The position numbers and the translations under genes are program-made. From contig NZ_JAVIFW010000002.1 in the NCBI RefSeq assembly GCF_031157275.1, positions 434,001 to 498,000 of the forward strand: 64,000 nucleotides of DNA, read 5' to 3'. The DNA is from Streptomyces sp. LHD-70 (GTDB lineage Bacteria; Actinomycetota; Actinomycetes; Streptomycetales; Streptomycetaceae). The notes below the pieces were generated by a model. That model was not told the origin of the DNA. It saw only the letters and a program-made list of their open reading frames with translations, and made no database searches. This document shows, in pieces, positions 7,575 to 15,094 of this stretch (position 1 is the first letter of the stretch; the number at the start of each line of letters is the position of its first letter).

Positions 7575-9329
7575 TTAGATCTCGTAGGGCTGGACGACGA
7601 CGAAGTTGCTGCCGGGCGCACCGCGGAACTGGAGGTTCACGGTCTCGCCGCTGTGGCCCGGGAAGGCCTGGCGGCGCAGCCGCACCTGGCTGGAGATGAT
7701 CACCTGTGCGGTGGCGGACCAGGCCACGACGGAGTTGGCGTCCACGAACGTGGTCGGCGTGACCGGCAGCACCACAGGGGTGCCCTTGGTCTTCACGATC
7801 ACCGTGCCAGTGCCCTGGAACTGCATCGTGAACAGCGCGCCGCCGGGGATGCCGTGGCCCTCGATCCTGCGGACCTCGTGCTGGAGCGACTCGTCGAACG
7901 CCATCACGTTCTCCGCGGAGACGCAGATCGCGTCGCCCTGGAGCTCGATCGGGTGCAGATGGGCCTCGTTCTCCGCGAGGAAGACCTGGCCGCGGCCGGT
8001 GCAGCGCATCAGCTGCATCTCCTGGCCGGTGGCGTTGCCCACGATGCGGCCGGCGAATCCGGCGCCCTTGTAGCTGAATTCGACCTTGCCCTGGTAGAGC
8101 ACCATGCTGCCCTGGCGGGCGAGTACGGGCTGGTCACCGGCGGCACCGAGGTCGACGCGGACCAACTGCTCGTTCTGCTGCGTCCAGCGCTGGCCGGTGG
8201 GCACTTCGCGGTACTTCTGCAGCGCGACGGCGACACCGCCGGGACCGCCGCCCTGAGGGACGCCCTGGGGGACGCCTTGGGGCTGGCCGTACGGGGACGG
8301 GGCGCCGGGCGGCTGCTGGCCGGGGAATCCGGCGGGGGGCTGCTGGCCGTAGCCGGGCGGCGGCGGGGCCTGGCCGGGCGGCATCTGGCCCGGGACCTGG
8401 CCGAACTGCGGCTGCTGGGGCGCCTGCGGCGCGGGAGCGGCCTGGCCCGGCTGTCCGTACCCGGGCGGCATGGGCGGGGCCTGACCCGGCGCGGGTGCGA
8501 TGGGCGCGGCGATGGTCGGCTGCGCGTGCACATCCGGCTGAGCGGGCGCGGGGGGCGGATTGGCTCCACCGGGCGGCGGTGCGAACCCCTGGGCAGGCTG
8601 CGGTGCTTGGGGCGCCTGCGGGGCGGGCTCGGGAGCCGGGGCCGGGGCGGGTGCGCCCTGGGGCGCGCCGAAGGACGGGGCCGGGGCGGGCGCGGGCCCT
8701 GCCGGGGCGCCGAACGACGGGGCGGGTGCCGCTCCGCCGGGCGGCGCGGCGAAACCGGGTGCGGCGCCGCCCTGCGGCTGGGGCGCGGCGGCCGGCTCCT
8801 CCTCGGCGACCTCGCCGCCGAAGTTCTTCAGCAGGGCGTCGAGCCCGCCGTCGAACCCCTGGCCCACGGCGGCGAACCGCCACACGTCCTTGAGGTAGAA
8901 GTCGCCCAGCATCACGGCGCGTTCGGTGCTGAACTCCGAGCCGTCGAAGGCGTACCGCGCGACCTCTTCGCCGCCCGCGACGATCCGGACGTATCCGGGC
9001 GCGACCTGCGACATCTGGCCGGCGCCGTCGATCGTCGCTGTGAAGGACAGCTTCTGGATCTGCGGCGGAATCCGGTCGAGGGTGACGCGGAAGGACTCCG
9101 TGTCCCCGGCCTGGGCGCCGAGGAGCTGAATGGACTCCTCCGGCGACTTCGGCTGGTTGAAGAACACGAAATAACGGTCGTCCGAGAGCTGTTCGTTGGC
9201 GTCGAGGCCGAAGCAGCTGATGTCGAACGTCAGCCCCGGGGCGTTGATCTGCACGCCTACGTACAGATCGGTGCCCGAGGTCAGGTCACTGATCTTGGCC
9301 TTGTGGCCGCGTTGGAATTCCCTGGCCAT
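7575..9329 (-). CDS. TerD-AIM24 fusion protein with Pro-rich linker
   Basis: A 584-residue fusion. Residues 1-170 form a TerD domain (tellurite-resistance/stress family, calcium-binding in studied members) with DISCFGLDANEQLSDDRYFV and the FYLKDVWRFAAVGQGFDGG end. Residues about 171-364 are a Pro/Ala/Gly/Gln-rich disordered linker. Residues about 365-584 form an AIM24 domain ending in FVVVQPYEI. ATG at 9329 follows a GGGGGA site and starts exactly where TerD proteins start. It heads the operon with two further AIM24 genes. TerD proteins work with membrane-associated partners in the Ter stress system; a role for AIM24 there is inference from the fusion. Confidence 0.88.
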   Translation of the reverse strand: MAREFQRGHKAKISDLTSGTDLYVGVQINAPGLTFDISCFGLDANEQLSDDRYFVFFNQPKSPEESIQLLGAQAGDTESFRVTLDRIPPQIQKLSFTATIDGAGQMSQVAPGYVRIVAGGEEVARYAFDGSEFSTERAVMLGDFYLKDVWRFAAVGQGFDGGLDALLKNFGGEVAEEEPAAAPQPQGGAAPGFAAPPGGAAPAPSFGAPAGPAPAPAPSFGAPQGAPAPAPAPEPAPQAPQAPQPAQGFAPPPGGANPPPAPAQPDVHAQPTIAAPIAPAPGQAPPMPPGYGQPGQAAPAPQAPQQPQFGQVPGQMPPGQAPPPPGYGQQPPAGFPGQQPPGAPSPYGQPQGVPQGVPQGGGPGGVAVALQKYREVPTGQRWTQQNEQLVRVDLGAAGDQPVLARQGSMVLYQGKVEFSYKGAGFAGRIVGNATGQEMQLMRCTGRGQVFLAENEAHLHPIELQGDAICVSAENVMAFDESLQHEVRRIEGHGIPGGALFTMQFQGTGTVIVKTKGTPVVLPVTPTTFVDANSVVAWSATAQVIISSQVRLRRQAFPGHSGETVNLQFRGAPGSNFVVVQPYEI

Positions 9330-9585
9330 GCGTAACGACCGTCCCCCATCCCGAATGTGAATGCGTCGCGCCAGGCTAACCGCTAACGCTGACAACGAGC
9401 CAAGCCGGGACCGACCCGGTACACAATCGCTGCCTGCGGCGTCACCCTGCGCTCACAGGTGTTACACAACGCGCGCGTGCAGGGCGTTTTCCCGACGCTC
9501 GGCATCGGCTCTGCATCCGCTCGCGACATCCGCTCGACATCCGTGAGAACCAGAGACCGAACGGACGCGCAGCCATGCGTAGGCG
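9330..9585. other. Intergenic region upstream of the TerD/AIM24 operon
   Basis: About 255 bp without a supported gene. It must hold the promoter of the TerD-AIM24 operon and the end of the YgjP-like gene. I see no clear -10/-35 pair and no terminator hairpin, only scattered GCATCCGCTCG/CATCCGCTCG short direct repeats near 9511-9540. Confidence 0.5.
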
Positions 9586-10203
9586 TCACACCTCGCGCGT
9601 GCCCGGCTGTTCGCCGCGCGCCGCCGGCAGATGCGGAAGCCGTTCGGCCGCGACGACCCCTTCCAGGTAGCCACGGGCCCGTTCGGTACGCGGATACGCC
9701 TCGAGGAGTCGCCAGAAGCGCGGCCCGTGACCGGGGACCAGCAGATGCGCCAGCTCGTGCAACAGGACGTAGTCGATGACGTATTCGGGCATCCCCTGCA
9801 GCCGGTGCGAGAGGCGGATGCTGCCCTCGGCAGGAGTGCACGAACCCCAGCGCGTGTTCTGGTTGGTGACCCAGCGGACCGAGCTCGGGCGGGCCCTCCC
9901 CTGGAAGAACTGCTCGGAGAGCATCCCTGCGCGCTCGGCCAGCTCCGCGTCGCCGAGGAGCCTCTTACTCTCTTGCGCGGCGAGCTTGTCGAGCATCACG
10001 CCGACCCAGCGCTGCTCCTCCGCCTCGGACATCCGCGCGGGGATGAGCACGATCGTGCGGTCGCCCTCGCGGTACGCCGAGACCGTTCGCCGCCTTCTCG
10101 CGCTGCGTCTCACCTCGACCGCGCTCACCGCCGAGCCGCGTGGCGGCTGGCTTTGCGGGCTGCGCTCAGAGCTCTCGGCGCGCTGCGGTACGTCGGCGGG
10201 CAC
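9586..10203 (-). CDS. YgjP-like (DUF45/M48-type) metallopeptidase-domain protein
   Basis: A 205-residue protein of the YgjP/UTP-pyrophosphatase-associated metal-dependent family. The HExxH motif is HELAHLLVPGHGPRFW, with a third histidine ligand downstream in GHG. The family-specific NTRWGSCTPAEGSIRLSH segment lies before it. An Arg-rich patch (RRSARRRRTV) near residue 35 precedes the domain. The chosen ATG lacks a convincing ribosome site, so the true start may be slightly downstream. It is transcribed divergently from the ThiF-like gene. Proteolytic activity has not been settled for the family; the zinc site is intact here. Confidence 0.83.
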   Translation of the reverse strand: MPADVPQRAESSERSPQSQPPRGSAVSAVEVRRSARRRRTVSAYREGDRTIVLIPARMSEAEEQRWVGVMLDKLAAQESKRLLGDAELAERAGMLSEQFFQGRARPSSVRWVTNQNTRWGSCTPAEGSIRLSHRLQGMPEYVIDYVLLHELAHLLVPGHGPRFWRLLEAYPRTERARGYLEGVVAAERLPHLPAARGEQPGTREV

Positions 10204-10528
10204 GCCCCGACGTTACCCGCTGGCGCCAGGGGAAGTCCCGACTCCGGCAGGGTTCCCGGCCGATCCGCACGCCCCGGCCAAGATTTGTACGACTAATCCC
10301 CCTCGCCTGTGGACAACTCGCGGCACCGTGTCGACGGGACGGGCATGCTGGCAGCGGCTCGGGGGACGAGCGCGGCCGACTCGCATCGGTCGCGCTCGGC
10401 TGCACCCATCGGGCCGCACGGTCGCGTCGGCTGCCACGGGAGAGCAGCCGACGCGACCGAACACTCCAGACATTCACGGCATTTCAGGTTTATCGGTTGG
10501 GCCACGCGGACCAGAACGGGGGACGGTC
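10204..10528. other. Divergent intergenic region with a large palindrome
   Basis: A 325 bp gap between the divergent YgjP-like and ThiF-like genes. It should carry both promoters. The notable element is the 16-bp inverted repeat at 10419-10459. A near-copy of its left arm (TCGGTCGCGCTCGGCTGCAC) starts around 10386. I see no ORF with coding character. Confidence 0.5.
10419..10459. promoter_or_regulatory. 16-bp inverted repeat upstream of the ThiF-like gene
   Basis: Perfect arms 10419-10434 and 10444-10459 (CGGTCGCGTCGGCTGC and its complement) around a 9-nt loop, ending 69 bp before the ThiF-like ATG. It is not at a gene end, so a 5'-UTR hairpin, attenuator or operator is more likely than an ordinary terminator. 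No U tract follows. Confidence 0.55.
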
Positions 10529-11782
10529 ATGCATCCGAGGGTGAAGCCCGCACTACGGCGCGGCTGGCGGGACTTGACGACGGTGCAGTTCGGCGTGGCC
10601 CGCGCCCACGCCGTGGTCCTCGGCCCGATGGATCCCGCGACGGCCGGCCTCCTCGACCTGATCGACGGCACCCGCGGGCCGGCGATGCTCCGCGAGGAGG
10701 GAGAGCGCCTGGGCCTGCCGCACAGCCACGTCGACCAACTCCTCTCCCGCCTCACCGAAGCGGGCCTCCTGGACGATGCGACAGGCGGCGGCGAGCCGGC
10801 GCACGCGCTGCGCCAACGCACGGAAGTCCTCGACCGGCTGCGCCCCGACCTCGCCTCGCTCAGCCTCACCGACCGCGAACCGACAGGCGGCATAAGGAGG
10901 TTGACGGCGAGGCGCGGGATGCGCGTACAGGTGCGCGGAGCCGGCCGGGTGGGCGCGACGATCGCCGCCTTGCTGGCGGGCGCGGGCGTCGGCCGGGTCG
11001 ACGTCCTGGACGGTGGCCGCGTCGAGGCCTCCGACGTGGCACCCGGAGGCTTTCCCGCCGAGGCGGTCGGGGAGCGCAGGGACGAGTCCGCGCGACGTCT
11101 CGTACGTCGATGCGCACCCCAGCGCGCACCGCGCCGGGCACGGCCTTTCCGCACGGCCCGCTCGCCATTCGCGGAGCTGCCGTCGACGGCCAAGGGGGCC
11201 GGTGCGGCCACCGATACGGCGGGCGGTGGAGAACCGTACGCGGATCCCGGGCTCTCGCTGGTCGTCATCGCCCCGCGGGACGGCCTCGCCGCGTACGCCC
11301 CCGACCCTCGGCTCTCCACCCCTGTCATGGAGTCGGGCACGCCGCATCTCTACGCGGGAGTCATCGAGGGCACTGGCGTGGTGGGCCCGCTGGTGCTGCC
11401 GGGGGCGTCGGCCTGCGCGGGCTGCCTCGACCTCGGCCGCGCGGAGCGGGACCTGGCGTGGCCGCGGATGCTGGCACAGTGGCGGTCGGGGCGGTCCCGT
11501 CCGGTGCAGGCCTGCGACCTGGGCCTTGCGACGACGGTCGCGGGGCTCGCGGCCACCCACGCGCTGGCGTTCCTCGACGGCGGCCTGCCGGCCAGTACGG
11601 GCACGCGCTGGGAGCTCCCGCTCCCGGAGCTGGACTGGCGACCGGAGCCGGTGGGCCCGCATCGCGAATGCCCCTGCGGCGCTGCCCGACGGAGGAACCC
11701 GCTGGGCGAGTGGGAGCGTGTGATGGATGAGAGGGAGGACACCTCCAAAGAAGGCGAACCGCACGAGACAATGGCCGGGTGA
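10529..11782 (+). CDS. ThiF-family / cyclodehydratase-like protein
   Basis: A 417-residue protein. Residues about 1-85 look like a small winged-helix-type domain, and the Rossmann-like ThiF domain starts with VRGAGRVGATIAALLAGAG (GAGRVG at 137-142). Two cysteine pairs, ACAGCLDLGRAERD and HRECPCGAA, probably bind zinc as in E1-like enzymes. The ATP-handling arginines of true adenylyltransferases are not obvious. ATG at 10529 follows GGGGGA. A ThiF/bacteriocin-cyclodehydratase-like gene also lies next to the ABC1 kinase gene in mycobacteria (Rv3196 region, from memory). No precursor peptide is visible, so a RiPP role is not supported. It is upstream of, and probably co-transcribed with, the ABC1 kinase. 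Confidence 0.75.
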   Translation: MHPRVKPALRRGWRDLTTVQFGVARAHAVVLGPMDPATAGLLDLIDGTRGPAMLREEGERLGLPHSHVDQLLSRLTEAGLLDDATGGGEPAHALRQRTEVLDRLRPDLASLSLTDREPTGGIRRLTARRGMRVQVRGAGRVGATIAALLAGAGVGRVDVLDGGRVEASDVAPGGFPAEAVGERRDESARRLVRRCAPQRAPRRARPFRTARSPFAELPSTAKGAGAATDTAGGGEPYADPGLSLVVIAPRDGLAAYAPDPRLSTPVMESGTPHLYAGVIEGTGVVGPLVLPGASACAGCLDLGRAERDLAWPRMLAQWRSGRSRPVQACDLGLATTVAGLAATHALAFLDGGLPASTGTRWELPLPELDWRPEPVGPHRECPCGAARRRNPLGEWERVMDEREDTSKEGEPHETMAG

Positions 11783-11823
11783 GCGTCGAATGCGGCGTGG
11801 CAGTCTGGGTTTTGGAGGGGCGC

Positions 11824-13248
11824 ATGTCTGATCTTCCCCGGAAGGCGGTTACCCGTACCGCCAAGCTGGCCGCGCTGCCCCTCGGCATCGCGGGTCGGGC
11901 CACCTGGGGCCTCGGCAAGCGGATCGGCGGGAAGTCCGCCGAGATCGTGGGGCGCGAGCTGCAACAGCGCACCGCCGAGCAGCTGTTCAAGGTGCTCGGC
12001 GAGCTGAAGGGCGGCGCCATGAAGTTCGGGCAGGCGCTGTCCGTCTTCGAGTCGGCACTGCCCGAGGAGGTCGCCGGCCCGTATCGGGCGGCGCTCACGA
12101 AGTTGCAGGAGGCTGCGCCGCCGATGCCGACGGCCACAGTGCACTCGGTGCTTGAGGAGCGGCTCGGGGACGACTGGCGCGAGCATTTCCTGGAGTTCGA
12201 GGACAAACCGGCCGCGGCCGCGTCGATCGGCCAGGTGCACCGGGCGGTGTGGCACGACGGCCGGGAGGTCGCGGTCAAGGTGCAGTACCCCGGAGCGGGC
12301 GAGGCTCTGCTGTCGGACCTGACCCAACTGAGCAGGTTCGCCAAGCTTCTTGGCCCGCTCATCCCGGGCATGGACATCAAGCCCTTGATCACGGAGCTGC
12401 GCGACCGCGTCGCGGAGGAGCTGGACTACGAGTTGGAGTCCCAGGCTCAGCAGGAGCACGCCCGGGAGTTCGCGAATGATCCCGATGTGTTCGTCCCCGA
12501 GGTGCTGCACCAGAGCGAGAAGGTGCTGGTGACCGAGTGGATCGACGGCATACCCCTGTCCGAGGTGATCGCCGAAGGCACCGAGGAGCAGCGGGACAGG
12601 GCGGGCCAACTCCTGGCCCGTTTCCTCTTCTCCGGCCCGGCCCGCACCGGACTCCTGCACGCCGACCCGCACCCGGGGAACTTCCGGCTGCTGCCCGCCG
12701 ACGAGGGTGACGAGGACGGCGAGTGGAAGCTCGGCGTCCTCGACTTCGGCACGGTCGACCGCCTGCCCGGCGGGCTGCCCCCGACCATCGGCCACTGCCT
12801 GCGAATGACCCTGGAGGGCGAGGCCGAGGCGGTCTACGAGCTGTTGCGCGGCGGAGGCTTCGTCAAGGAGGACATCGAGCTCGACCCCGACGCGGTCCTC
12901 GAGTACCTGCTGCCGATCATCGAGCCGGCCCAGGTCGACGCGTTCACGTTCACCCGGGACTGGATCCGCAGTCAGGCGGCGCGGATAGCGGATCCGCGAT
13001 CTCCGGCACACCAGTTGGGCAAGCAGCTGAACCTGCCGCCCTCGTATCTGCTGATACACCGCGTGACGCTCAGCACGATCGGCGTCCTGTGTCAGCTGGG
13101 GGCCACGGTCCGGCTGCGGGACGAACTCGAGTCCTGGCTGCCGGGGTTCCTGGCCGAGAACGAGACGGCGGACGAGACAGGGGACGGGACGACCGAGGCA
13201 CCTGAGGAGTGCGAGCCGATCGCGGACGGTACTGCCGCTCAGGCCTGA
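11824..13248 (+). CDS. ABC1/UbiB family atypical protein kinase
   Basis: A 474-residue AarF/UbiB/ADCK-type atypical kinase. The invariant KxGQ motif is MKFGQALSVFESALPEE (Lys67-Gln70), followed by ASIGQVHRA, the VAVKVQYPG lysine strand, EELDYELE, the catalytic-loop equivalent LHADPHPGNFRLL, and LGVLDFGTVDRLP as the metal-binding DFG. All key residues are intact. ATG at 11824 sits behind GGAGGGG; an upstream in-frame GTG at 11779 overlaps the preceding stop but lacks a good site. In mycobacteria the homologue adjacent to whiB7 (Rv3197, from memory) has been linked to macrolide tolerance, so placement near wblC may be functional. The acidic C-terminal tail is variable. Confidence 0.9.
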   Translation: MSDLPRKAVTRTAKLAALPLGIAGRATWGLGKRIGGKSAEIVGRELQQRTAEQLFKVLGELKGGAMKFGQALSVFESALPEEVAGPYRAALTKLQEAAPPMPTATVHSVLEERLGDDWREHFLEFEDKPAAAASIGQVHRAVWHDGREVAVKVQYPGAGEALLSDLTQLSRFAKLLGPLIPGMDIKPLITELRDRVAEELDYELESQAQQEHAREFANDPDVFVPEVLHQSEKVLVTEWIDGIPLSEVIAEGTEEQRDRAGQLLARFLFSGPARTGLLHADPHPGNFRLLPADEGDEDGEWKLGVLDFGTVDRLPGGLPPTIGHCLRMTLEGEAEAVYELLRGGGFVKEDIELDPDAVLEYLLPIIEPAQVDAFTFTRDWIRSQAARIADPRSPAHQLGKQLNLPPSYLLIHRVTLSTIGVLCQLGATVRLRDELESWLPGFLAENETADETGDGTTEAPEECEPIADGTAAQA

Positions 13249-13303
13249 GGCTGAGCCGTGCCGACGCCAACCGTACTGGCGGTACAGGTAGTACTGGCCA
13301 TGC

Positions 13304-13510
13304 TCACCACCAGGAGGAGTCCAGGCGGCCCTCGATGGCCCTGAGGTGGGTCCGGGCGCAGTCGTCGCAGAAGTAGCGGCGCATTCCGTCCTCCACGGAG
13401 CAGGTCCAGTTGGTGACCTGCTCGCCCTCCGCGCGAGCGCCGCAGCGGGAACACACCACGCTCTCGGCACCCGGCTGCTGTTCAGCTGAGTGATGAGTTC
13501 GAGGGTCCAT
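13304..13510 (-). CDS. Small zinc-ribbon protein
   Basis: A 68-residue protein with two CxxC knuckles, CSRCGARAEGEQVTNWTC and CDDCARTHLRAIEG, which should bind one structural zinc. ATG at 13510 (MDPRTHHSAEQQ) gives a compact protein; the frame is open further upstream into a palindrome that would not be translated. It converges with the ABC1 kinase gene. Similar small zinc-ribbon proteins occur at this place in other Streptomyces as far as I recall, but the function is unknown. No clear ribosome site is visible. Confidence 0.7.
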   Translation of the reverse strand: MDPRTHHSAEQQPGAESVVCSRCGARAEGEQVTNWTCSVEDGMRRYFCDDCARTHLRAIEGRLDSSWW

Positions 13511-13602
13511 AACGCGACGGTACCGCCGTGTCCGGAGGTCCGTGAGCACAACGCACCGCGGAGGCCGCTCCGTTCGGAACGGCCGCCGCGGGAGTCGGCA
13601 TC

Positions 13603-13637
13603 GCAGGCGGGCGCCGGGCTGCCCGGCGCCCGCCTGC
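13603..13637. terminator. 17-bp GC-rich palindrome (terminator)
   Basis: Perfect inverted repeat 13603-13619 / 13621-13637 around one T, lying about 105 bp downstream of the wblC operon's last gene on the minus strand. It should terminate the wblC transcript before the zinc-ribbon gene. Confidence 0.8.
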
Positions 13638-13730
13638 GTCACCTCACGCCACGTCTCACCTCACGCCACGACTCACCTCACGCCACGTCTCAGGTGACGT
13701 CTCAGGTCACGTCTCACCATGAGACGTGTC
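13638..13730. repeat. Tandem CACCTCACGCCACGTCT-type repeats
   Basis: About 90 bp of imperfect tandem repeats built from TCACCTCACGCCACGTC and the related TCTCAGGTSACG, three to five units. The units lie between the terminator palindrome and the end of the wblC-linked gene. They are non-coding and look like slippage products. Confidence 0.7.
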
Positions 13731-13741
13731 GTCGTCGCTCG

Positions 13742-14068
13742 TCAGTTCATGACGGCCATGGCCAGCGCGCGGCGCGCACGCAGCGAGGCGCGCTCGGCGC
13801 GACGCTGCATCCGACGGGCGCTGATCAGCCGCACCGCCTGGCGGTCGGCGTCCGCCTCGCGCATGCGCTCATGCATATGCGCGCGTGCCAGGGCTTCGGG
13901 TTGGAGTTGCATCTCACGGGTCCTGTTCTGACGCGAGGAGATCGCGCCGGATTCTGCAGTGGTCTCTGGGATCGCGGAGCCGACGGGCTCACTGGCGAAG
14001 GGCTTCATCGGGGCCTGCTTCATGGGGTCGTGCGTCAGGGGGCGGTCGATGGTTCCGGAGGCGTTCAT
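13742..14068 (-). CDS. Hypothetical protein translationally coupled to wblC
   Basis: A 108-residue basic protein rich in Arg, Ala and Met, with a helical C-terminal half (REMQLQPEALARAHMHERMR, then RMQRRAERASLRARRALAM). The ATG overlaps the wblC TGA in an ATGA junction, so it is translated from the wblC message. I recognise no domain; the C-terminus looks like an amphipathic Arg/Ala helix that could bind nucleic acid or ribosomes, which is speculation. Its coupling to a translation-stress regulator is the main clue to function. Confidence 0.65.
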   Translation of the reverse strand: MNASGTIDRPLTHDPMKQAPMKPFASEPVGSAIPETTAESGAISSRQNRTREMQLQPEALARAHMHERMREADADRQAVRLISARRMQRRAERASLRARRALAMAVMN

Positions 14069-14421
14069 GCGGCGACCGGGTTCTTGCGCGGGCGACCACG
14101 CGGCCGCTTGCGGGCAACGACCACGCCCTGGACGAAGAGCTCGCCACCCCAGACGCCCCACGGCTCACGCCGCTCCTTGGCGCCGGCGAGGCAGGCCTCC
14201 ATCAGCGGGCAGGTGCGGCAGAGCGACTTGGCGTACTCGACGTCGGCCGGCGACTCGGCGAAGAAGACCTCCGGGTCGTAGCTACGGCAGGGGACGGGTA
14301 CGCCGAGGTTCTCGATGGCGTCGTCGAGCGCAGTGAGCGGAGTCAAGGTCTTCTCCTGAAGGCCGGGCGGGGGGAGCGTCTCTGAAGGCGGTACGGACGG
14401 GGCGTGCGTTTCGGTCTGCAC
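14065..14421 (-). CDS. wblC: WhiB-family [4Fe-4S] transcription factor WblC (WhiB7)
   Basis: A 118-residue WhiB-like protein. Iron-sulfur ligands are Cys45, Cys68, Cys71 and Cys77 (CRTCPLMEAC holds the last three). The WhiB turn is GVWGGE (89-94) and the C-terminus carries the AT-hook RPRGRPRK (106-113) that marks the WblC/WhiB7 subclass, which binds AT-rich DNA next to sigma factor-bound -35 elements and activates intrinsic antibiotic-resistance and ribosome-protection genes. GTG at 14421 follows GAGGAAG. The gene is preceded by a leader of about 600 nt with a uORF and an intrinsic terminator, the known architecture for antibiotic-responsive attenuation, and followed by a coupled small gene. 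UvrD2 lies just upstream, as in mycobacteria. Confidence 0.96.
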   Translation of the reverse strand: MQTETHAPSVPPSETLPPPGLQEKTLTPLTALDDAIENLGVPVPCRSYDPEVFFAESPADVEYAKSLCRTCPLMEACLAGAKERREPWGVWGGELFVQGVVVARKRPRGRPRKNPVAA

Positions 14422-14528
14422 GGTTCGTGTCTTCCTCGTCTGGTCGTTCCGGCCGGTCGGCCGGGTGGCGGCTTGGTACCAGGTGCTGCAAGTCCGTCGG
14501 CCCCTTCGTCCCGCTCTCCCCGTTCGGA

Positions 14529-14571
14529 GAAAACAGAAGGGCCGCGGATCCCGGGTGGGGTTCCGCGGCCC
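14529..14571 (-). terminator. Intrinsic terminator in the wblC leader (attenuator)
   Basis: On the minus strand the stem GGGCCGCGGA pairs with TCCGCGGCCC (14539-14571) and is followed directly by the T-rich run TTCTGTTTTC. This is one of the few U-tract terminators in the window and lies between the uORF stop and wblC. It fits premature termination when the uORF is translated normally. Confidence 0.88.
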
Positions 14572-14583
14572 TGAAGGCGCCGG

Positions 14584-14600
14584 CCTGATCGTCGATCAGG
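14584..14600 (-). promoter_or_regulatory. Small palindrome over the uORF stop codon
   Basis: CCTGATCGTCGATCAGG, a near-perfect 8-bp dyad that includes the uORF TGA, just upstream of the attenuator hairpin. A ribosome paused at the uORF end would mask it, so it may take part in the switch between leader structures. Confidence 0.5.
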
Positions 14601-14925
14601 CTGGATCACTCCAGGGTTCGAGCCCGCGGAAGGCCCACATGTGCTGCTGCGTCGTCGTCTGCTTCCGGAGTCCGGCACCGGCTGCCGCAAAGGCATAGGC
14701 CTGCGCCTGTGCCGCTGCTACTGCTGCTTCCGGTGCCTTGGTCGGTCGCTCATTGCGCTCGCTCAGGGAAAGGAACGCGTGGGACAGGGAGGCCGGACGC
14801 GCGGCGGAGAGGCCGACGGGCAGACCGGTGCCCTGGTGCGAGAGACCGAGCGGGCAGGTGGCGACGACCGAGCGATCGGTCATTTTGACGACGTTGCTGT
14901 TGAAGCTGGTGTTGATGCTGATCAC
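14596..14925 (-). CDS. wblC leader upstream ORF (uORF), 109 codons
   Basis: A GTG (14923-14925) follows GAGGAGG at ideal spacing and opens a 109-codon frame beginning VISINTSFNSNVVKMTDRS and ending in GLEPWSDPA. The middle is Ala/Gln-rich (AAVAAAQAQAYAFAAAGAG). It stops about 25 nt before the attenuator stem. Antibiotic-sensing leaders of whiB7/wblC genes use translation of a uORF to control terminator formation; position, ribosome site and terminator here match that model. The frame is open upstream to 15000 but the strong site favours the internal GTG. It may act mainly in cis rather than as a protein. Confidence 0.75.
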   Translation of the reverse strand: MISINTSFNSNVVKMTDRSVVATCPLGLSHQGTGLPVGLSAARPASLSHAFLSLSERNERPTKAPEAAVAAAQAQAYAFAAAGAGLRKQTTTQQHMWAFRGLEPWSDPA

Positions 14926-15041
14926 TGGAATCGCCTCCTCTCGGCGTCTCGGGAACCGGCGCGAACCGGTCCGCTGGCGTACAAGGTTTAAGTACAGCAC
15001 GGAACCAGGGCTTCGGAGAAGCCGCTGTTTCCGTGGTTAAG

Positions 15042-15082
15042 AACCTATGGGGATTGCTGCGGCGTACGCAAACTATTTTTTC
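15042..15082 (-). promoter_or_regulatory. Predicted wblC promoter with AT-rich WblC element
   Basis: On the minus strand GAAAAAATA abuts a -35-like TTGCGT (15071-15066), then 18 bp to TAGGTT (15047-15042) as -10. WhiB7/WblC-type promoters carry an AT-rich patch immediately upstream of the -35, so autoregulation is expected. Transcription would start near 15035, giving a leader of about 610 nt. Confidence 0.55.
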
Positions 15083-15094
15083 GACGAGTTTGTA

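Noticed and set aside
10529..11782. Thiazole/oxazole-modified peptide (RiPP) cluster around the ThiF-like gene
   Set aside because: No YcaO protein, dehydrogenase, transporter or precursor peptide is visible nearby.
14926..15000. Upstream extension of the wblC leader ORF to 15000
   Set aside because: The internal GTG has a near-consensus ribosome site, and the extension itself contains that site.
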